NCBI GenBank assembly: GCA_035505655.1
Contig: DATJQP010000034.1
Location: forward strand, 53,095-117,094
Direction: 5' to 3'
Length of the DNA stretch: 64,000 nucleotides
Source: JAGVPT01 sp035505655
Lineage (GTDB): Bacteria; Bacteroidota; Ignavibacteria; UBA10030; UBA8401
Positions 36,100 to 45,021 of this stretch are shown here, in pieces. The notes under the pieces were generated by a model that saw only the letters and a list, made by a program, of their open reading frames with translations, was not told where the DNA came from and made no database searches. A program made the position numbers and the translations under genes. Every line of letters starts with the position of its first letter. Position 1 is the stretch's first letter.

Positions 36100-36843
36100 A
36101 TGTCCATCTATCAGAACCTTCTCGCCGCCGTCTCCGCCCACGGGGCGGCGTACCTCGTCCTCGTCGACCCCGACAAGATTGACGAGGCGGCCTTTCCGGC
36201 TTTCGTCGAGCAGTCGACATCAGCAGGCGTCGACGGCTTTCTTGTCGGAGGGAGCCTCGTTCTCGGCGACACATTTGAGCAGTCGATCAGGACGATCAAG
36301 AAGCACACGAACGTTCCGGTTATCATCTTCCCCGGAAGCGTTCAGCAGGTGTCGCGAGAGGCGGATGCGATCCTCTTCCTCTCTCTCCTCAGCGGAAGGA
36401 ACGCCGAACACATCATCGGGAGCCAGGTAACGGCGGCACCGATCATCAGGAAGATGGGGCTCGAAGCGATCCCGACTGCCTACCTTCTCGTGGAATCCGG
36501 GAGGACCACCTCGGCGGAATTCATGAGCAACACGAAACCGCTCCCCCGGAATAAACCCGATATCGCCGTTGCGCACGCCCTCGCGGCTGAGTACCTCGGG
36601 TTCAAGCTCCTCTATCTTGAAGCCGGGAGCGGCGCGGAGCAGTCGGTGCCTGAGGAGATGATCGGCGCGGTAGCGCGCGCCACGAAGGTGCCCCTCATCG
36701 CCGGTGGAGGGATTACGACTCCGGACGACGCGCACCGAAAGGTCGGCGCCGGGGCCTCATTCGTCGTCACAGGAAACGTCCTCGAAAAGAACGGTTCGAA
36801 GAACCTTATGAAGGAATTTGCAGCGGCGATCCATTCGCGGTAG
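36100..36843 (+). CDS. Geranylgeranylglyceryl-phosphate synthase (PcrB/GGGPS family)
   Basis: A 247-residue TIM-barrel prenyltransferase that links a polyprenyl diphosphate to glycerol-1-phosphate through an ether bond. Family motifs are LVDPDKI, GGSLVLGD, FPGSVQQVS, YLEAGSGA and the phosphate loop GGGITTPDD. The enzyme is the entry step of archaeal lipids; bacterial versions occur in Bacillus (PcrB, heptaprenyl) and in Bacteroidota. The length and the YLEAGSGA form match the Bacteroidota/archaeal group II type. The natural product in this organism is unknown. No glycerol-1-phosphate dehydrogenase lies in the window. Confidence 0.9.
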   Translation: MSIYQNLLAAVSAHGAAYLVLVDPDKIDEAAFPAFVEQSTSAGVDGFLVGGSLVLGDTFEQSIRTIKKHTNVPVIIFPGSVQQVSREADAILFLSLLSGRNAEHIIGSQVTAAPIIRKMGLEAIPTAYLLVESGRTTSAEFMSNTKPLPRNKPDIAVAHALAAEYLGFKLLYLEAGSGAEQSVPEEMIGAVARATKVPLIAGGGITTPDDAHRKVGAGASFVVTGNVLEKNGSKNLMKEFAAAIHSR

Positions 36844-36872
36844 CCGCACGGATCACCATCGGACATCAACGT

Positions 36873-37478
36873 ATGGCACACCTCCCCCTCACGCTCGTCT
36901 ATCGCCAGAGTTTCATCCAGGACTCTTTGAAAGCGAGTTCCGCGCTCAAGCTGAAGATTGCCGATCAATGCGCGAACGATATCTCGAAGGCGATCGACAT
37001 CATCATCGACGCACTCAATCGCAAGAAGAAGATTCTCCTCTGCGGCAATGGCGGGAGCGCTGCGGACGCCCAGCACCTTGCGACCGAATTCGTCGTCCGT
37101 CTGTCCCCCGACATCAAGCGCCGCGGCCTCCCCGCCATCGCTCTGACGACCGATACCTCAACCCTCACGGCCGGCTCAAACGATTTTGGCTACGACATGG
37201 TTTTTGCCCGATCGGTTGAGGCGCTTGGGAACGAAGGTGACGTCCTTCTCGGAATCAGCACCAGCGGGAATTCGGCGAGCGTCAACAATGCCTTCACGAA
37301 GGCGAAGGAGATGAAGATCGCAACGATCGCCTTCCTCGGGAAGGACGGCGGGACATCGAAAGGGCTCGCGGACCTTTCGATCATCGTCCCGTCGAACGAC
37401 ACGCAGAGAATCCAGGAGGGGCATATCACCATCGGCCATATCATTTTTCAGGAAGTTGAGCAGGAGATCTTCGGGTAG
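36873..37478 (+). CDS. gmhA: Sedoheptulose-7-phosphate isomerase
   Basis: SIS-domain enzyme of 201 residues that starts ADP-heptose synthesis for the lipopolysaccharide inner core. LLCGNGGSAADAQHLATEFV (about residues 55-74) and ISTSGNSASVNNAF hold the sugar-phosphate site; the helix near the end (QEGHITIGHIIFQEVEQ) carries the metal/catalytic His and Glu. It begins 29 bases after the GGGP synthase gene. Its presence indicates a Gram-negative outer membrane with heptose. Confidence 0.92.
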   Translation: MAHLPLTLVYRQSFIQDSLKASSALKLKIADQCANDISKAIDIIIDALNRKKKILLCGNGGSAADAQHLATEFVVRLSPDIKRRGLPAIALTTDTSTLTAGSNDFGYDMVFARSVEALGNEGDVLLGISTSGNSASVNNAFTKAKEMKIATIAFLGKDGGTSKGLADLSIIVPSNDTQRIQEGHITIGHIIFQEVEQEIFG

Positions 37479-37526
37479 AAGCTGAACCCGATGCCGTCGT
37501 CACATGTCAAAGAAGGGATACGAACT

Positions 37527-37877
37527 ATGAAGGGTATACCGGGACTCGGGGGAAATATGCAGGGGATGCTGAAACAGGTTCAGCAGCTGCAAGAGAAAAT
37601 GGCGAAGGTGCAGGAGGAACTCGCCCAGAAGACCGTCGTTGCGGAATCGGGGGGCGGGATGGTGAAAGTGACCGTCAATGGCCGTCATCAGATTCTCAAG
37701 ATCGCAATCGAGAAAGAGGTCATCAATCCGCAGGAGAGCGAAATGCTCGAGGATCTCATCGTGGCGGCCGTCAACAAAGCCCTCGAAGATTCCCACAAGC
37801 TGGCCGAGACCGAAATGGCGAAGGTCACGAGCGGACTCCTTCCGAACATCCCGGGACTATCCCTGCCAGGCTTCTGA
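37527..37877 (+). CDS. YbaB/EbfC nucleoid-associated protein
   Basis: A 116-residue DNA-binding protein with the family's helix (MLKQVQQLQEKMAKVQEEL), the strand VTVNGRHQILKIAI and a disordered Pro/Gly-rich tail. It is normally encoded beside recR, as here. AAGGGA before the ATG at 37527 supports this start; the frame is open 12 codons upstream. The TGA stop shares its last base with the first base of the recR ATG. Confidence 0.93.
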   Translation: MKGIPGLGGNMQGMLKQVQQLQEKMAKVQEELAQKTVVAESGGGMVKVTVNGRHQILKIAIEKEVINPQESEMLEDLIVAAVNKALEDSHKLAETEMAKVTSGLLPNIPGLSLPGF

Positions 37878-38473
37878 TGCGATACACCTCCGAATCGGTC
37901 GAACAGCTTGTTGAGGAATTCGCCCAGCTGCCGGGGATCGGGAAGAAGACCGCGCAACGGCTTGCACTGTACGTCCTGAAGCTCCCGCGAGAGCGCGTCG
38001 CGACGTTCGCGCAGGCCCTCCTCAACATCAAGGAGAGGGTGCGATACTGCTCGGTGTGCAGCAACATCACCGAGAGTGACCCATGCGTCATTTGTTCGAG
38101 CCCCAAGCGGAACCGCCGCGTCATTTGCGTTGTCGAGGAACCGAACGACGTGATCGCTCTCGAGAAGACGAACGAGTTCAACGGTCTCTATCATGTCCTC
38201 GGCGGTGCGCTTTCCCCCCTCGACAACGTCGGTCCCGAGGACCTGAAGGTGCGAGAACTCCTTACGCGCATCAACGACGAGACCGAGGAGATCATCCTCG
38301 CGATGAACCCGAACGTGGAGGGAGAGACGACGACGATCTATCTGTCGCGGCTGCTGAAGCCGCTCAATGTTCATGTCACGCGGATAGCCCGCGGACTTCC
38401 CATCGGCGGCGATCTGGAGTTTGCAGATGAAGCGACGTTATCGCGCGCGTTGGAGGGACGTATTGCCCTGTAG
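37877..38473 (+). CDS. recR: Recombination mediator RecR
   Basis: A 198-residue protein of the RecFOR pathway that loads RecA at gaps. Helix-hairpin-helix (LPGIGKKTAQRLALYVLK), zinc finger CSVCSNITESDPCVIC (about residues 58-73) and Toprim domain with VEEPNDVIALE and LGGALSPLDNVGPEDL. It overlaps ybaB by one base, and the following lipoprotein gene begins inside its last codons. Confidence 0.95.
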   Translation: MRYTSESVEQLVEEFAQLPGIGKKTAQRLALYVLKLPRERVATFAQALLNIKERVRYCSVCSNITESDPCVICSSPKRNRRVICVVEEPNDVIALEKTNEFNGLYHVLGGALSPLDNVGPEDLKVRELLTRINDETEEIILAMNPNVEGETTTIYLSRLLKPLNVHVTRIARGLPIGGDLEFADEATLSRALEGRIAL

Positions 38474-39050
38474 GCGTCTCCCGCTCGTCGGGGTCGCCGT
38501 CGCGATCGTTGTTGCGGGCTGCGGCCTCCTCTCGACGCGGGATCCCGAGCCCCCCGTTACCGGCAATGCCGCGAACCCTCCGGCATTCAGCGCCGAAACG
38601 GTCATCTCGAACCTCTCGGCGTCGTTCGCGAACAAGAACGTCAGCGACTATGCCAAGATTTTCGGGGACACTTCGACCCTGGGCCGGGCGTATGTTTTCG
38701 TGCCGACGCAACAAGCCTCGGCGACCTATGCCGGGTTCTTCTCCCATTGGAATGTCGACGCGGAAATGAACTATTTCCGGAAGGCGGTTTCGAGCGTCAG
38801 CAGTGCGTTCACCCCCGTCGTAAATTTCGGCGCGCCGACCGTCACCCAGTATCATTCGGATTCCACCCTCTACGAGGCCGACTATACGGTCTTCATCTCT
38901 CCGACAACCTACGAGGGGCATGCGCGCTTCGCGATGATGCCGAACAAAAACACGGGAGTGTGGGCAATCTATCGGTGGGAAGATTACACATCAACCCAAA
39001 GCCCCCAGTCGCCAACATGGAGCGATCTGAAGGGACAGTTCAGCCAATGA
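38463..39050 (+). CDS. Small lipoprotein, possibly NTF2/SnoaL-like
   Basis: A 195-residue protein I do not recognise by name. I place the start at a TTG at 38463: GGAGGG lies five bases upstream, inside recR, and the result is a clean lipoprotein signal (PCRRLPLVGVAVAIVVAGC). The frame is also open from an ATG at 38427, but that adds an Arg-rich stretch before the signal. The mature part begins with a Pro-rich linker and has the pattern ISNLSASFANKNVSDYAKIF followed by strands, ending in GVWAIYRWEDY, which suggests an NTF2-like fold. The stop overlaps the next lipoprotein as ATGA. Confidence 0.65.
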   Translation: MPCRRLPLVGVAVAIVVAGCGLLSTRDPEPPVTGNAANPPAFSAETVISNLSASFANKNVSDYAKIFGDTSTLGRAYVFVPTQQASATYAGFFSHWNVDAEMNYFRKAVSSVSSAFTPVVNFGAPTVTQYHSDSTLYEADYTVFISPTTYEGHARFAMMPNKNTGVWAIYRWEDYTSTQSPQSPTWSDLKGQFSQ

Positions 39051-39559
39051 GATCGCTCATCCCGGTCCTTCTCTGTCCCCTCATTTTCTGCGGATGTCTC
39101 AACCCGTTCGCACCCGCTCTCGAAAGTTCCAGCGGCGCAGGCGGCTCCATCCTTGGGGACCAACACACCGTCGACGGGGTATTTCAAAACTTCAAAGAGT
39201 CGTATCTTTTCAAGGATACGACGGTCTATGGGCAGGTGCTGGCCCCCGACTTCATTTTTGTCTACCGAGATTACGATCTTGGCGTCGATGTTTTCTGGGG
39301 AAGGGACGACGATATGAGGACAACGAACGGCCTCTTTCAGAATGCGCAGAGCCTCGACCTTGTCTGGAACAACACCATCCCGATCACGGGCGACACGACC
39401 GACGTCAAGGTCAACGTGACGCGCAACTTCAACCTCACCGTCACCTTCAGTCCGACGGACATCGTACGGATCGACGGCTACGCGAGTCTGACCCTCGAGC
39501 GGGCCACTTCGAGGGACGTCTGGCGGATCGGCCGGTGGGACGATCAGTCAAACTATTAA
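39047..39559 (+). CDS. Second small lipoprotein, likely paralogue of the first
   Basis: A 170-residue lipoprotein (signal SLIPVLLCPLIFCGC, Cys 17). The mature domain has GVFQNFKESYLFKDTTVYGQ followed by beta strands and ends in DVWRIGRWDDQ, the same layout and ending as the preceding gene (W-x-I-x-R-W-x-D), so the two are probably diverged duplicates with an NTF2-like fold. The ATG overlaps the previous stop as ATGA, showing translational coupling. The reading frame is open well upstream, but that part overlaps the first lipoprotein in another frame. Confidence 0.7.
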   Translation: MRSLIPVLLCPLIFCGCLNPFAPALESSSGAGGSILGDQHTVDGVFQNFKESYLFKDTTVYGQVLAPDFIFVYRDYDLGVDVFWGRDDDMRTTNGLFQNAQSLDLVWNNTIPITGDTTDVKVNVTRNFNLTVTFSPTDIVRIDGYASLTLERATSRDVWRIGRWDDQSNY

Positions 39560-39570
39560 CCGGAGATCGA

Positions 39571-40419
39571 GTGAAGCGGCGTTCTACAGCGACCAAAATC
39601 TCTTATCAGGGGGAGCCGGGAGCCTTCAGCGAGCAGGCGGCCCGTTCATTCTTCGGCAAACGCTGCGTCACTGTCGCGCGCGAATCGTTCCGCGAGATCT
39701 TTGATGACGTCTCCGCCGGGAAATCGGTCTACGCAATGGTTCCGATCGAGAATTCGCTCCACGGAAGCGTTCCTCAGAATTACGACCTTCTCTGGAAGCA
39801 CAGGCTCTTCATTGTCGGAGAACTCAAACTCCGCATTTCGATGAACCTCCTCGCCCTTCCGGGGACGAAGCTCAAGAACCTCGCGGCCGTCTATTCTCAC
39901 CCACAGGCCCTCGGGCAGTGTGAGAGGTTCCTCACTTCCCTGAAGGGGGTGGAGATCAACCCTTTCTACGACACTGCCGGCGCGGCCAAGATGATTGCGA
40001 TGGAAGGAAGGTCTGACGCCGCCGCCGTCGCAAGCTCTCAGGCAGCGGCAGACTACGGACTGGCCATCCTCCGGGCGGGGATCGAAAACGATCACAGGAA
40101 CTTCACCCGATTCCTTGTGGTCGCGAAGAAAGAGTCACATCCACGCCGGCGTCCCAAAACGTCGGTGATCTTCGCGACCAAGAACGTACCCGGCGCTCTC
40201 TTCAAATGTCTCTCGGCCTTCGCGTTGCGCAACATCAACCTGCTGAAGATCGAATCGCGGCCCCTTGTCGGTGCGCCGTGGGAATATCTTTTCTACGTCG
40301 ACATCGAAGGGGATGCCCGGAGCGAGGAGTGCGTCAACGCCCTTGCCCACCTCCGGGAGTTAACATCCAGCTATCGGTTTCTGGGATCGTATGAAACCGG
40401 GAACATCGTGCACCCATAG
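39571..40419 (+). CDS. pheA: Prephenate dehydratase
   Basis: A 282-residue enzyme that makes phenylpyruvate for phenylalanine synthesis. The catalytic PDT domain (about 10-185) shows ISYQGEPGAFSEQAA, VPIENSLHGSVPQNYDLL and the NFTRFLV motif; a C-terminal ACT domain (about 198-275) with GALFKCLSAFALRNINLLKIESRP binds phenylalanine for feedback inhibition. No chorismate mutase domain is fused. A GGAG motif five bases upstream supports the GTG start at 39571, although the frame is open for 159 codons before it. Confidence 0.92.
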   Translation: MKRRSTATKISYQGEPGAFSEQAARSFFGKRCVTVARESFREIFDDVSAGKSVYAMVPIENSLHGSVPQNYDLLWKHRLFIVGELKLRISMNLLALPGTKLKNLAAVYSHPQALGQCERFLTSLKGVEINPFYDTAGAAKMIAMEGRSDAAAVASSQAAADYGLAILRAGIENDHRNFTRFLVVAKKESHPRRRPKTSVIFATKNVPGALFKCLSAFALRNINLLKIESRPLVGAPWEYLFYVDIEGDARSEECVNALAHLRELTSSYRFLGSYETGNIVHP

Positions 40420-40473
40420 CGCCGGCGCACCGGGAGCAATCATCGGCGAACCTTCAACACCGGCAGGACTGCA

Positions 40474-41358
40474 ATGAACTTTTTCTACATACTCAAAGAA
40501 GGGATCTCCGGGTTCACCCGCGCCCGTCTTTCGATGGTGATTTCAATTTTCACCATCACCATTTCGCTCATTCTTCTGGGGCTTTTTACGATCGTCTTCC
40601 GAAACACCAATCAGATTGTCGAGTCGTTCCGGGACCGGGTGGAGATGGAGGCCTTCCTCGAAGAGCCAGTGACCCCCGAAACCGCCCCCCTCATCGAGAA
40701 GAAGATTCTTGCGATCCCGGGGATCAAGCAGGTGAGGTACATCTCCAAGGACGAAGCCGCGAAGATCTTCAAGGATCAGTACGGGGAGGATATCCACAAC
40801 ATCCTCGACTTCAATCCTCTTCCCCCCTCGTTCAAGATCTATCTCGATCAGGAGTACAAGAATTCGGACAGCGCAAAGGTGGTCTACGCAATGCTGAAGC
40901 AGGTCGGCGGTGTCGACGACGTCATCTATCGAAAAACGCTCCTCGAACTTCTCGACCGGCGCGCCCAACTCTTCGCCATGGGCAGCCTCGCGGCGGGGAT
41001 CGCGCTTCTCATCACCGCGGTGTTTCTCGTCTCGAATACCATCCGGCTCGCCATTTACGCGAAGCGAAAGATCATCGTAACGATGAAGCTCGTCGGAGCG
41101 ACGCGTATGTTCATCCGGCTCCCCTTTCTGGTGGAAGGGATCATCCAGGGGATCCTCGGCGGTGCCTTCTCGTCCATCTTTATCTACTTTGTGGTCGACT
41201 ACGCCTCGAAACTCTTCGGCGGCGACCTTGCGCCGATCGTCTACGTCGAGCCGGTCTTCTATCTCATCGTCATCGTTGCCGGAACACTTCTCGGTTTCTT
41301 TGGAAGCATCATTTCGGTCCGGAAATTTATCACGGAAAGCGTTGTTCTTGCCGCCTGA
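40474..41358 (+). CDS. ftsX: Cell-division protein FtsX
   Basis: A 294-residue permease-like protein. The first membrane span (about 20-42) is followed by an extracytoplasmic domain (about 45-165, with VEMEAFLEEPVTPE) and three spans, of which the middle region KRKIIVTMKLVGATRMFIRLP is diagnostic. FtsX works with the ATPase FtsE to activate cell-wall hydrolases at the division site; ftsE is not adjacent, which is usual in Bacteroidota. Confidence 0.9.
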   Translation: MNFFYILKEGISGFTRARLSMVISIFTITISLILLGLFTIVFRNTNQIVESFRDRVEMEAFLEEPVTPETAPLIEKKILAIPGIKQVRYISKDEAAKIFKDQYGEDIHNILDFNPLPPSFKIYLDQEYKNSDSAKVVYAMLKQVGGVDDVIYRKTLLELLDRRAQLFAMGSLAAGIALLITAVFLVSNTIRLAIYAKRKIIVTMKLVGATRMFIRLPFLVEGIIQGILGGAFSSIFIYFVVDYASKLFGGDLAPIVYVEPVFYLIVIVAGTLLGFFGSIISVRKFITESVVLAA

Positions 41359-41384
41359 GAGCCACGCGGACATGCGGCGCCATG

Positions 41385-41413
41385 TTGAGATTATGTCACC
41401 TGTTTCATACATT
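41385..41413 (+). promoter_or_regulatory. Possible promoter of the sdh operon
   Basis: TTGAGA (41385-41390) and TACATT (41408-41413) lie 17 bases apart between ftsX and sdhC, leaving a leader of about 85 bases. Confidence 0.45.
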
Positions 41414-41506
41414 GTTATCATCTCAGTTCCTCGTCCGCCGTCACGGTGGCGTGGCGGGTTTGCCGCGGCGAGAACTTCATCCCTGCCATAAAGGAGCACA
41501 CGTCGA

Positions 41507-41920
41507 ATGTCGAGCAACTATCCCGCACGCGGGTGGGCGAGAGTCCTTCTGACGTATCACAAATTTTCCGGAAGCTGGGCATGGGTCCTTCATCGAATTA
41601 CCGGGCTCGTCCTTACCGGGTACATCATGCTGCACATCTTTGCGTTGATGTCGCTGCAGAAAGGAAAAGCGGCGTTCGACTCGGAGATGCAGCTTTTTCG
41701 CACGCCGGTCTTCCTCTTTCTCGAGTGGCTCTTGTTTGCCTTTCTGCTGTTCCATGCCTTGAACGGCATCCGCATCGTTCTCGTCGACCTCGCGGAAGGC
41801 GCCCGGTATCATAAGCAGTTGTACTACGCAGTCGTCATTATCGGCCTCATCCTGTTTCTCGGCATGGGATATATCATGTTTTCGCAGGACACTGTCCACG
41901 CCGTCGCAGCGGTGAAGTGA
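41507..41920 (+). CDS. sdhC: Succinate dehydrogenase cytochrome b subunit (SdhC)
   Basis: Membrane anchor of complex II, 137 residues with three spans. WAWVLHRITGLVLTGYIMLHIFAL holds the quinone-site Arg and the heme-b His; FHALNGIRIVLVD follows in helix two. AAGGAG lies ten bases before the ATG. It is the first gene of sdhCDAB. Confidence 0.9.
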   Translation: MSSNYPARGWARVLLTYHKFSGSWAWVLHRITGLVLTGYIMLHIFALMSLQKGKAAFDSEMQLFRTPVFLFLEWLLFAFLLFHALNGIRIVLVDLAEGARYHKQLYYAVVIIGLILFLGMGYIMFSQDTVHAVAAVK

Positions 41921-41950
41921 AGCATCTATTTGCCTGGAAGGATCACTTCT

Positions 41951-42304
41951 ATGTCGTCAAAGTACTACGGATCACGGGGATCGGGGGCGCCCGCCTGGTA
42001 TCTGCAGCGAGTCACCGGGATGGTGCTCTTCGTCGTGGCGATCGGGCACTACATCCTCATGCATTACCATCTCGATTCCGGACACACCTACGATGCCGTC
42101 CTTGCGAGGATGCAGAACCCGCTTTACAAGGCGCTTCAGATTTCCTTTGTCGTCCTCGGCCTCTATCATGGTCTTGCGGGAACGTGGAGCATCTTCCGCG
42201 ATTACCGCATGCCCGCATGGGCAAGCTGGACGATCTTGGGTATGCTTTATCTCGCCGGCGTCGTTTTCGGCTCTCTCGGGGTCGCCACGATCCTCTCGTT
42301 TTAG
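41951..42304 (+). CDS. sdhD: Succinate dehydrogenase membrane anchor (SdhD)
   Basis: A 117-residue second anchor with three spans. WYLQRVTGMVLFVVAIGHYILMHYH is the counterpart of the SdhC quinone/heme helix and LYHGLAGTWSIFRDY that of helix two. It starts 30 bases after sdhC. A longer in-frame start at 41930 exists, but the ATG at 41951 gives the usual short N-terminus. Confidence 0.88.
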   Translation: MSSKYYGSRGSGAPAWYLQRVTGMVLFVVAIGHYILMHYHLDSGHTYDAVLARMQNPLYKALQISFVVLGLYHGLAGTWSIFRDYRMPAWASWTILGMLYLAGVVFGSLGVATILSF

Positions 42305-42381
42305 TGTTGCGGCCGGGCGGGAAACGGGAACTCGCCTTCCCCCCGCTCAGGTCGTGTTGAATCTTTCTCTTGGAGCTCTCA

Positions 42382-44136
42382 ATGGTGCATACATTCGATG
42401 TCGTGATTGTCGGGGCTGGAGGCGCGGGGTTGCGGGCCGCCCTCGAAATTCCGCAGGGCTACAGTTGCGCGGTACTCTCGAAGGTCTATCCTTCCCGGTC
42501 GCACACCGGGACCGCGCAAGGAGGAGTGTGCGCGGCGCTGGCAAACGAGGAGGAGGATTCGTGGGAATGGCATATGTTCGACACCGTGAAGGGAAGCGAT
42601 TACCTCGGAGATCAGGATTCGATCGAGATCATGTGCCGGGACGCCGTGCGGGCGATCATCGAGCTTGAGCACATGGGCCTTCCCTTCTCGAGAACACCGG
42701 AAGGCAAAATTGCGCAGAGGAAATTCGGCGGTCACACCCGTCCCGAAAATCCAGCCGATCCGAACTCGAAGCGCGTTGCCGTACGTCGCGCCTGCTACTC
42801 GGCCGACAGGACTGGACATGTGATGCTCCACACCCTCTTCGAGAACTGTATCAGGCAGGGGGTTCATTTCTACAACGAGTTCTTTGTCACCGACCTGATC
42901 ATGAACAAGGGGGTCTGCTGCGGGATCGTCGCCATGGAAGCTGGGACCGGGGAGCTTCATGTGTTCCATGCCCGGGCGGTCATGTTTGCCACCGGCGGAT
43001 ATGGGCGGGCCTTCCGCATCACTTCGAATGCCCTCATAGGGACGGGCGATGGCTGCAACATCGCGTACGAGAACGAGATTCCGCTTGAAGACATGGAGTT
43101 CTTCCAGTTCCATCCCACCGGCCTTTGGAAGCTTGGGATTCTCATTTCGGAGGCAGCGCGCGGCGAGGGGGGTATTCTCCGGAACAACTCCGGGGAGCGA
43201 TTTATGGAGCGCTACGCGCCGACGGTGAAGGATCTTGCGCCGCGTGACATGGTCTCAAGGGCCATCTATACGGAGATCAAAGAGGGACGGGGAATTAAAG
43301 GGAGCGACGGGACATACTACGTCCACCTTGACCTCACCCATCTGGGCGAACAAACGATCCGGGAAAAGATCCCCGAGATCACCGGGTTCGCGAGGACATA
43401 CCTCGGCGTTGAGCCGCTCAAAGAGCCGATCCCAATTCAGCCGACCGCGCACTACGCGATGGGCGGAATTCCAACCGACAATGACGCGCGGGTCCTGGTG
43501 AACGCAAAGGGAAAAGTCCTCCCAGGGTTCTATGCCGCCGGGGAATGCGCCTGCGTCTCGGTCCATGGGGCGAACCGGCTCGGGACCAACTCGCTCCTCG
43601 ACATCATTGTCTTCGGTCGAAGGGGCGGGAAGGCGATCGCCAAGTATCTTCAGGAAGCAGACTTCACTCCCCTCCCCCATGAGCCGGAGGCAAAAACGAA
43701 GCAGACCATCGACGGCATCCTGACGAGCAAAGGGAGCGAGAATGTTTCCCAGATCAGGGTGAAACTTCAGGAGACGATGATGGATCAATGCTCCGTCTAC
43801 AGGGAGGCGAAGACCATGAAAGAGCTTGTCGGCAGTGTTCACGAGCTCAGAAACCGGTATAAGAAGATCACCATCGCGGATCACGGGAAGAAGTTCAATA
43901 CGGAGCTCATGGAGGCGATCGAACTGAGAAACCTCCTCGGCACGGCGGAGACGATCGCCGTGTCGGCCCTCAACCGTCAGGAAAGCCGCGGCGCCCACGC
44001 GCGGGTCGACTTCCCCAAGCGTGACGACAAGAAGTGGCTGAAGCACACCTTCATCCACTACAACGGCGGCCATCCGAAAATCTCATACAAGCCGGTCGTC
44101 ATCACGAAGTTCCAGCCCAAGGAGAGAGTGTATTAA
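42382..44136 (+). CDS. sdhA: Succinate dehydrogenase flavoprotein subunit (SdhA)
   Basis: A 584-residue flavoprotein oxidising succinate. The FAD fold starts at VVIVGAGGAGLRAALE; SHTGTAQGGVCAAL contains the His that binds FAD covalently. The substrate site is in EFFQFHPTG and the active Arg region in HGANRLGTNSLLD. TTGGAG precedes the ATG at 42382 by six bases; an in-frame TTG four codons earlier overlaps this site. Confidence 0.95.
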   Translation: MVHTFDVVIVGAGGAGLRAALEIPQGYSCAVLSKVYPSRSHTGTAQGGVCAALANEEEDSWEWHMFDTVKGSDYLGDQDSIEIMCRDAVRAIIELEHMGLPFSRTPEGKIAQRKFGGHTRPENPADPNSKRVAVRRACYSADRTGHVMLHTLFENCIRQGVHFYNEFFVTDLIMNKGVCCGIVAMEAGTGELHVFHARAVMFATGGYGRAFRITSNALIGTGDGCNIAYENEIPLEDMEFFQFHPTGLWKLGILISEAARGEGGILRNNSGERFMERYAPTVKDLAPRDMVSRAIYTEIKEGRGIKGSDGTYYVHLDLTHLGEQTIREKIPEITGFARTYLGVEPLKEPIPIQPTAHYAMGGIPTDNDARVLVNAKGKVLPGFYAAGECACVSVHGANRLGTNSLLDIIVFGRRGGKAIAKYLQEADFTPLPHEPEAKTKQTIDGILTSKGSENVSQIRVKLQETMMDQCSVYREAKTMKELVGSVHELRNRYKKITIADHGKKFNTELMEAIELRNLLGTAETIAVSALNRQESRGAHARVDFPKRDDKKWLKHTFIHYNGGHPKISYKPVVITKFQPKERVY

Positions 44137-44176
44137 TCAACGATAGGGGCAGGCTCCTGTCGGAAAGGACAATTCC

Positions 44177-44884
44177 ATGCAGGTAACTTTTCGGATCCAG
44201 AAATACAACCCTGAGACGGACACGGCACCGCATTATAAGGAGTATCTCGTCGATGACGTCGATGAATCGTGGCGGGTTCTCGACGTCCTCGAGAAGATCA
44301 AGGGTTCGCTCGACGGAACTCTCACCTACAGGCGTTCGTGCGCCCACGGGGTCTGCGGGTCGGATGGCATGAGGATCAACGGCAGGAACAGGCTGGCGTG
44401 CTCCATCCTCCTGAAGGATCTAGATTTCCGGCATGTCGTCACCCTCGAGCCTCTCCCTTCGATGCCGATTATCAAGGATCTCGTCGTTGACCTGACCGAT
44501 TTCTACAAGAAATACGAACTCGTAAAGCCGTACCTCATCACCAAGACAAACCCACCGGAGACGGAACGGCTCCAAAGCAACGAAGACGCGGAGAAGCTCT
44601 TTGAGTCGGCGAAATGCATCCTCTGCGCCTGCTGTTCGACTTCGTGCCCTTCGCTATGGACCAACGAGAATTACCTCGGCCCGGCGGCGCTTCTCAAGGC
44701 CTACCGATTCGCCTTCGACACGCGGGACGAGGCGGGGGATGAGCGGCTCAACATCATCGACACGCAAGACGGCGTATGGCGTTGTCACACCATCTTCAAT
44801 TGCATTGAAGCCTGCCCGAAGGAGATCAACATCACGTGGCACATCTCGCAGCTGAAGAAGGCGATGGTGAATCGGGAAATCTGA
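44177..44884 (+). CDS. sdhB: Succinate dehydrogenase iron-sulfur subunit (SdhB)
   Basis: A 235-residue subunit that relays electrons from SdhA to quinone. CAHGVCGSDGMRINGRNRLAC binds the 2Fe-2S cluster, CILCACCSTSCP the 4Fe-4S cluster and CHTIFNCIEACPK the 3Fe-4S cluster. It closes the sdhCDAB operon; a bidirectional terminator follows at 44966. Confidence 0.95.
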   Translation: MQVTFRIQKYNPETDTAPHYKEYLVDDVDESWRVLDVLEKIKGSLDGTLTYRRSCAHGVCGSDGMRINGRNRLACSILLKDLDFRHVVTLEPLPSMPIIKDLVVDLTDFYKKYELVKPYLITKTNPPETERLQSNEDAEKLFESAKCILCACCSTSCPSLWTNENYLGPAALLKAYRFAFDTRDEAGDERLNIIDTQDGVWRCHTIFNCIEACPKEINITWHISQLKKAMVNREI

Positions 44885-44965
44885 GAGAGCAAGAGAGAAG
44901 AGAAAAGAAAGAAAGCCGGGCGACGAGATGTCCGGGCTCGCATGGCGCGGGGAAAGGTCAAAGAA

Positions 44966-45008
44966 TACAAAAAGGCTGGAGCGAAACGCATCCAGCCTTT
45001 TTTATTTT
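44966..45008. terminator. Bidirectional rho-independent terminator
   Basis: AAAAGGCTGGA (44970-44980) pairs with TCCAGCCTTTT (44991-45001) around a GCGAAACGC mini-stem, with T run on the plus strand and A run before it. It ends both sdhB and the long minus-strand surface-protein operon. Confidence 0.9.
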
Positions 45009-45021
45009 GATTGCGAGAAGC

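Noticed and set aside
39094..39570. Extension of the prephenate dehydratase frame by 159 codons upstream
   Set aside because: The upstream part overlaps the second lipoprotein in another frame and has an Arg/His-rich shadow composition. The GTG at 39571 has a Shine-Dalgarno site and starts at the conserved domain.
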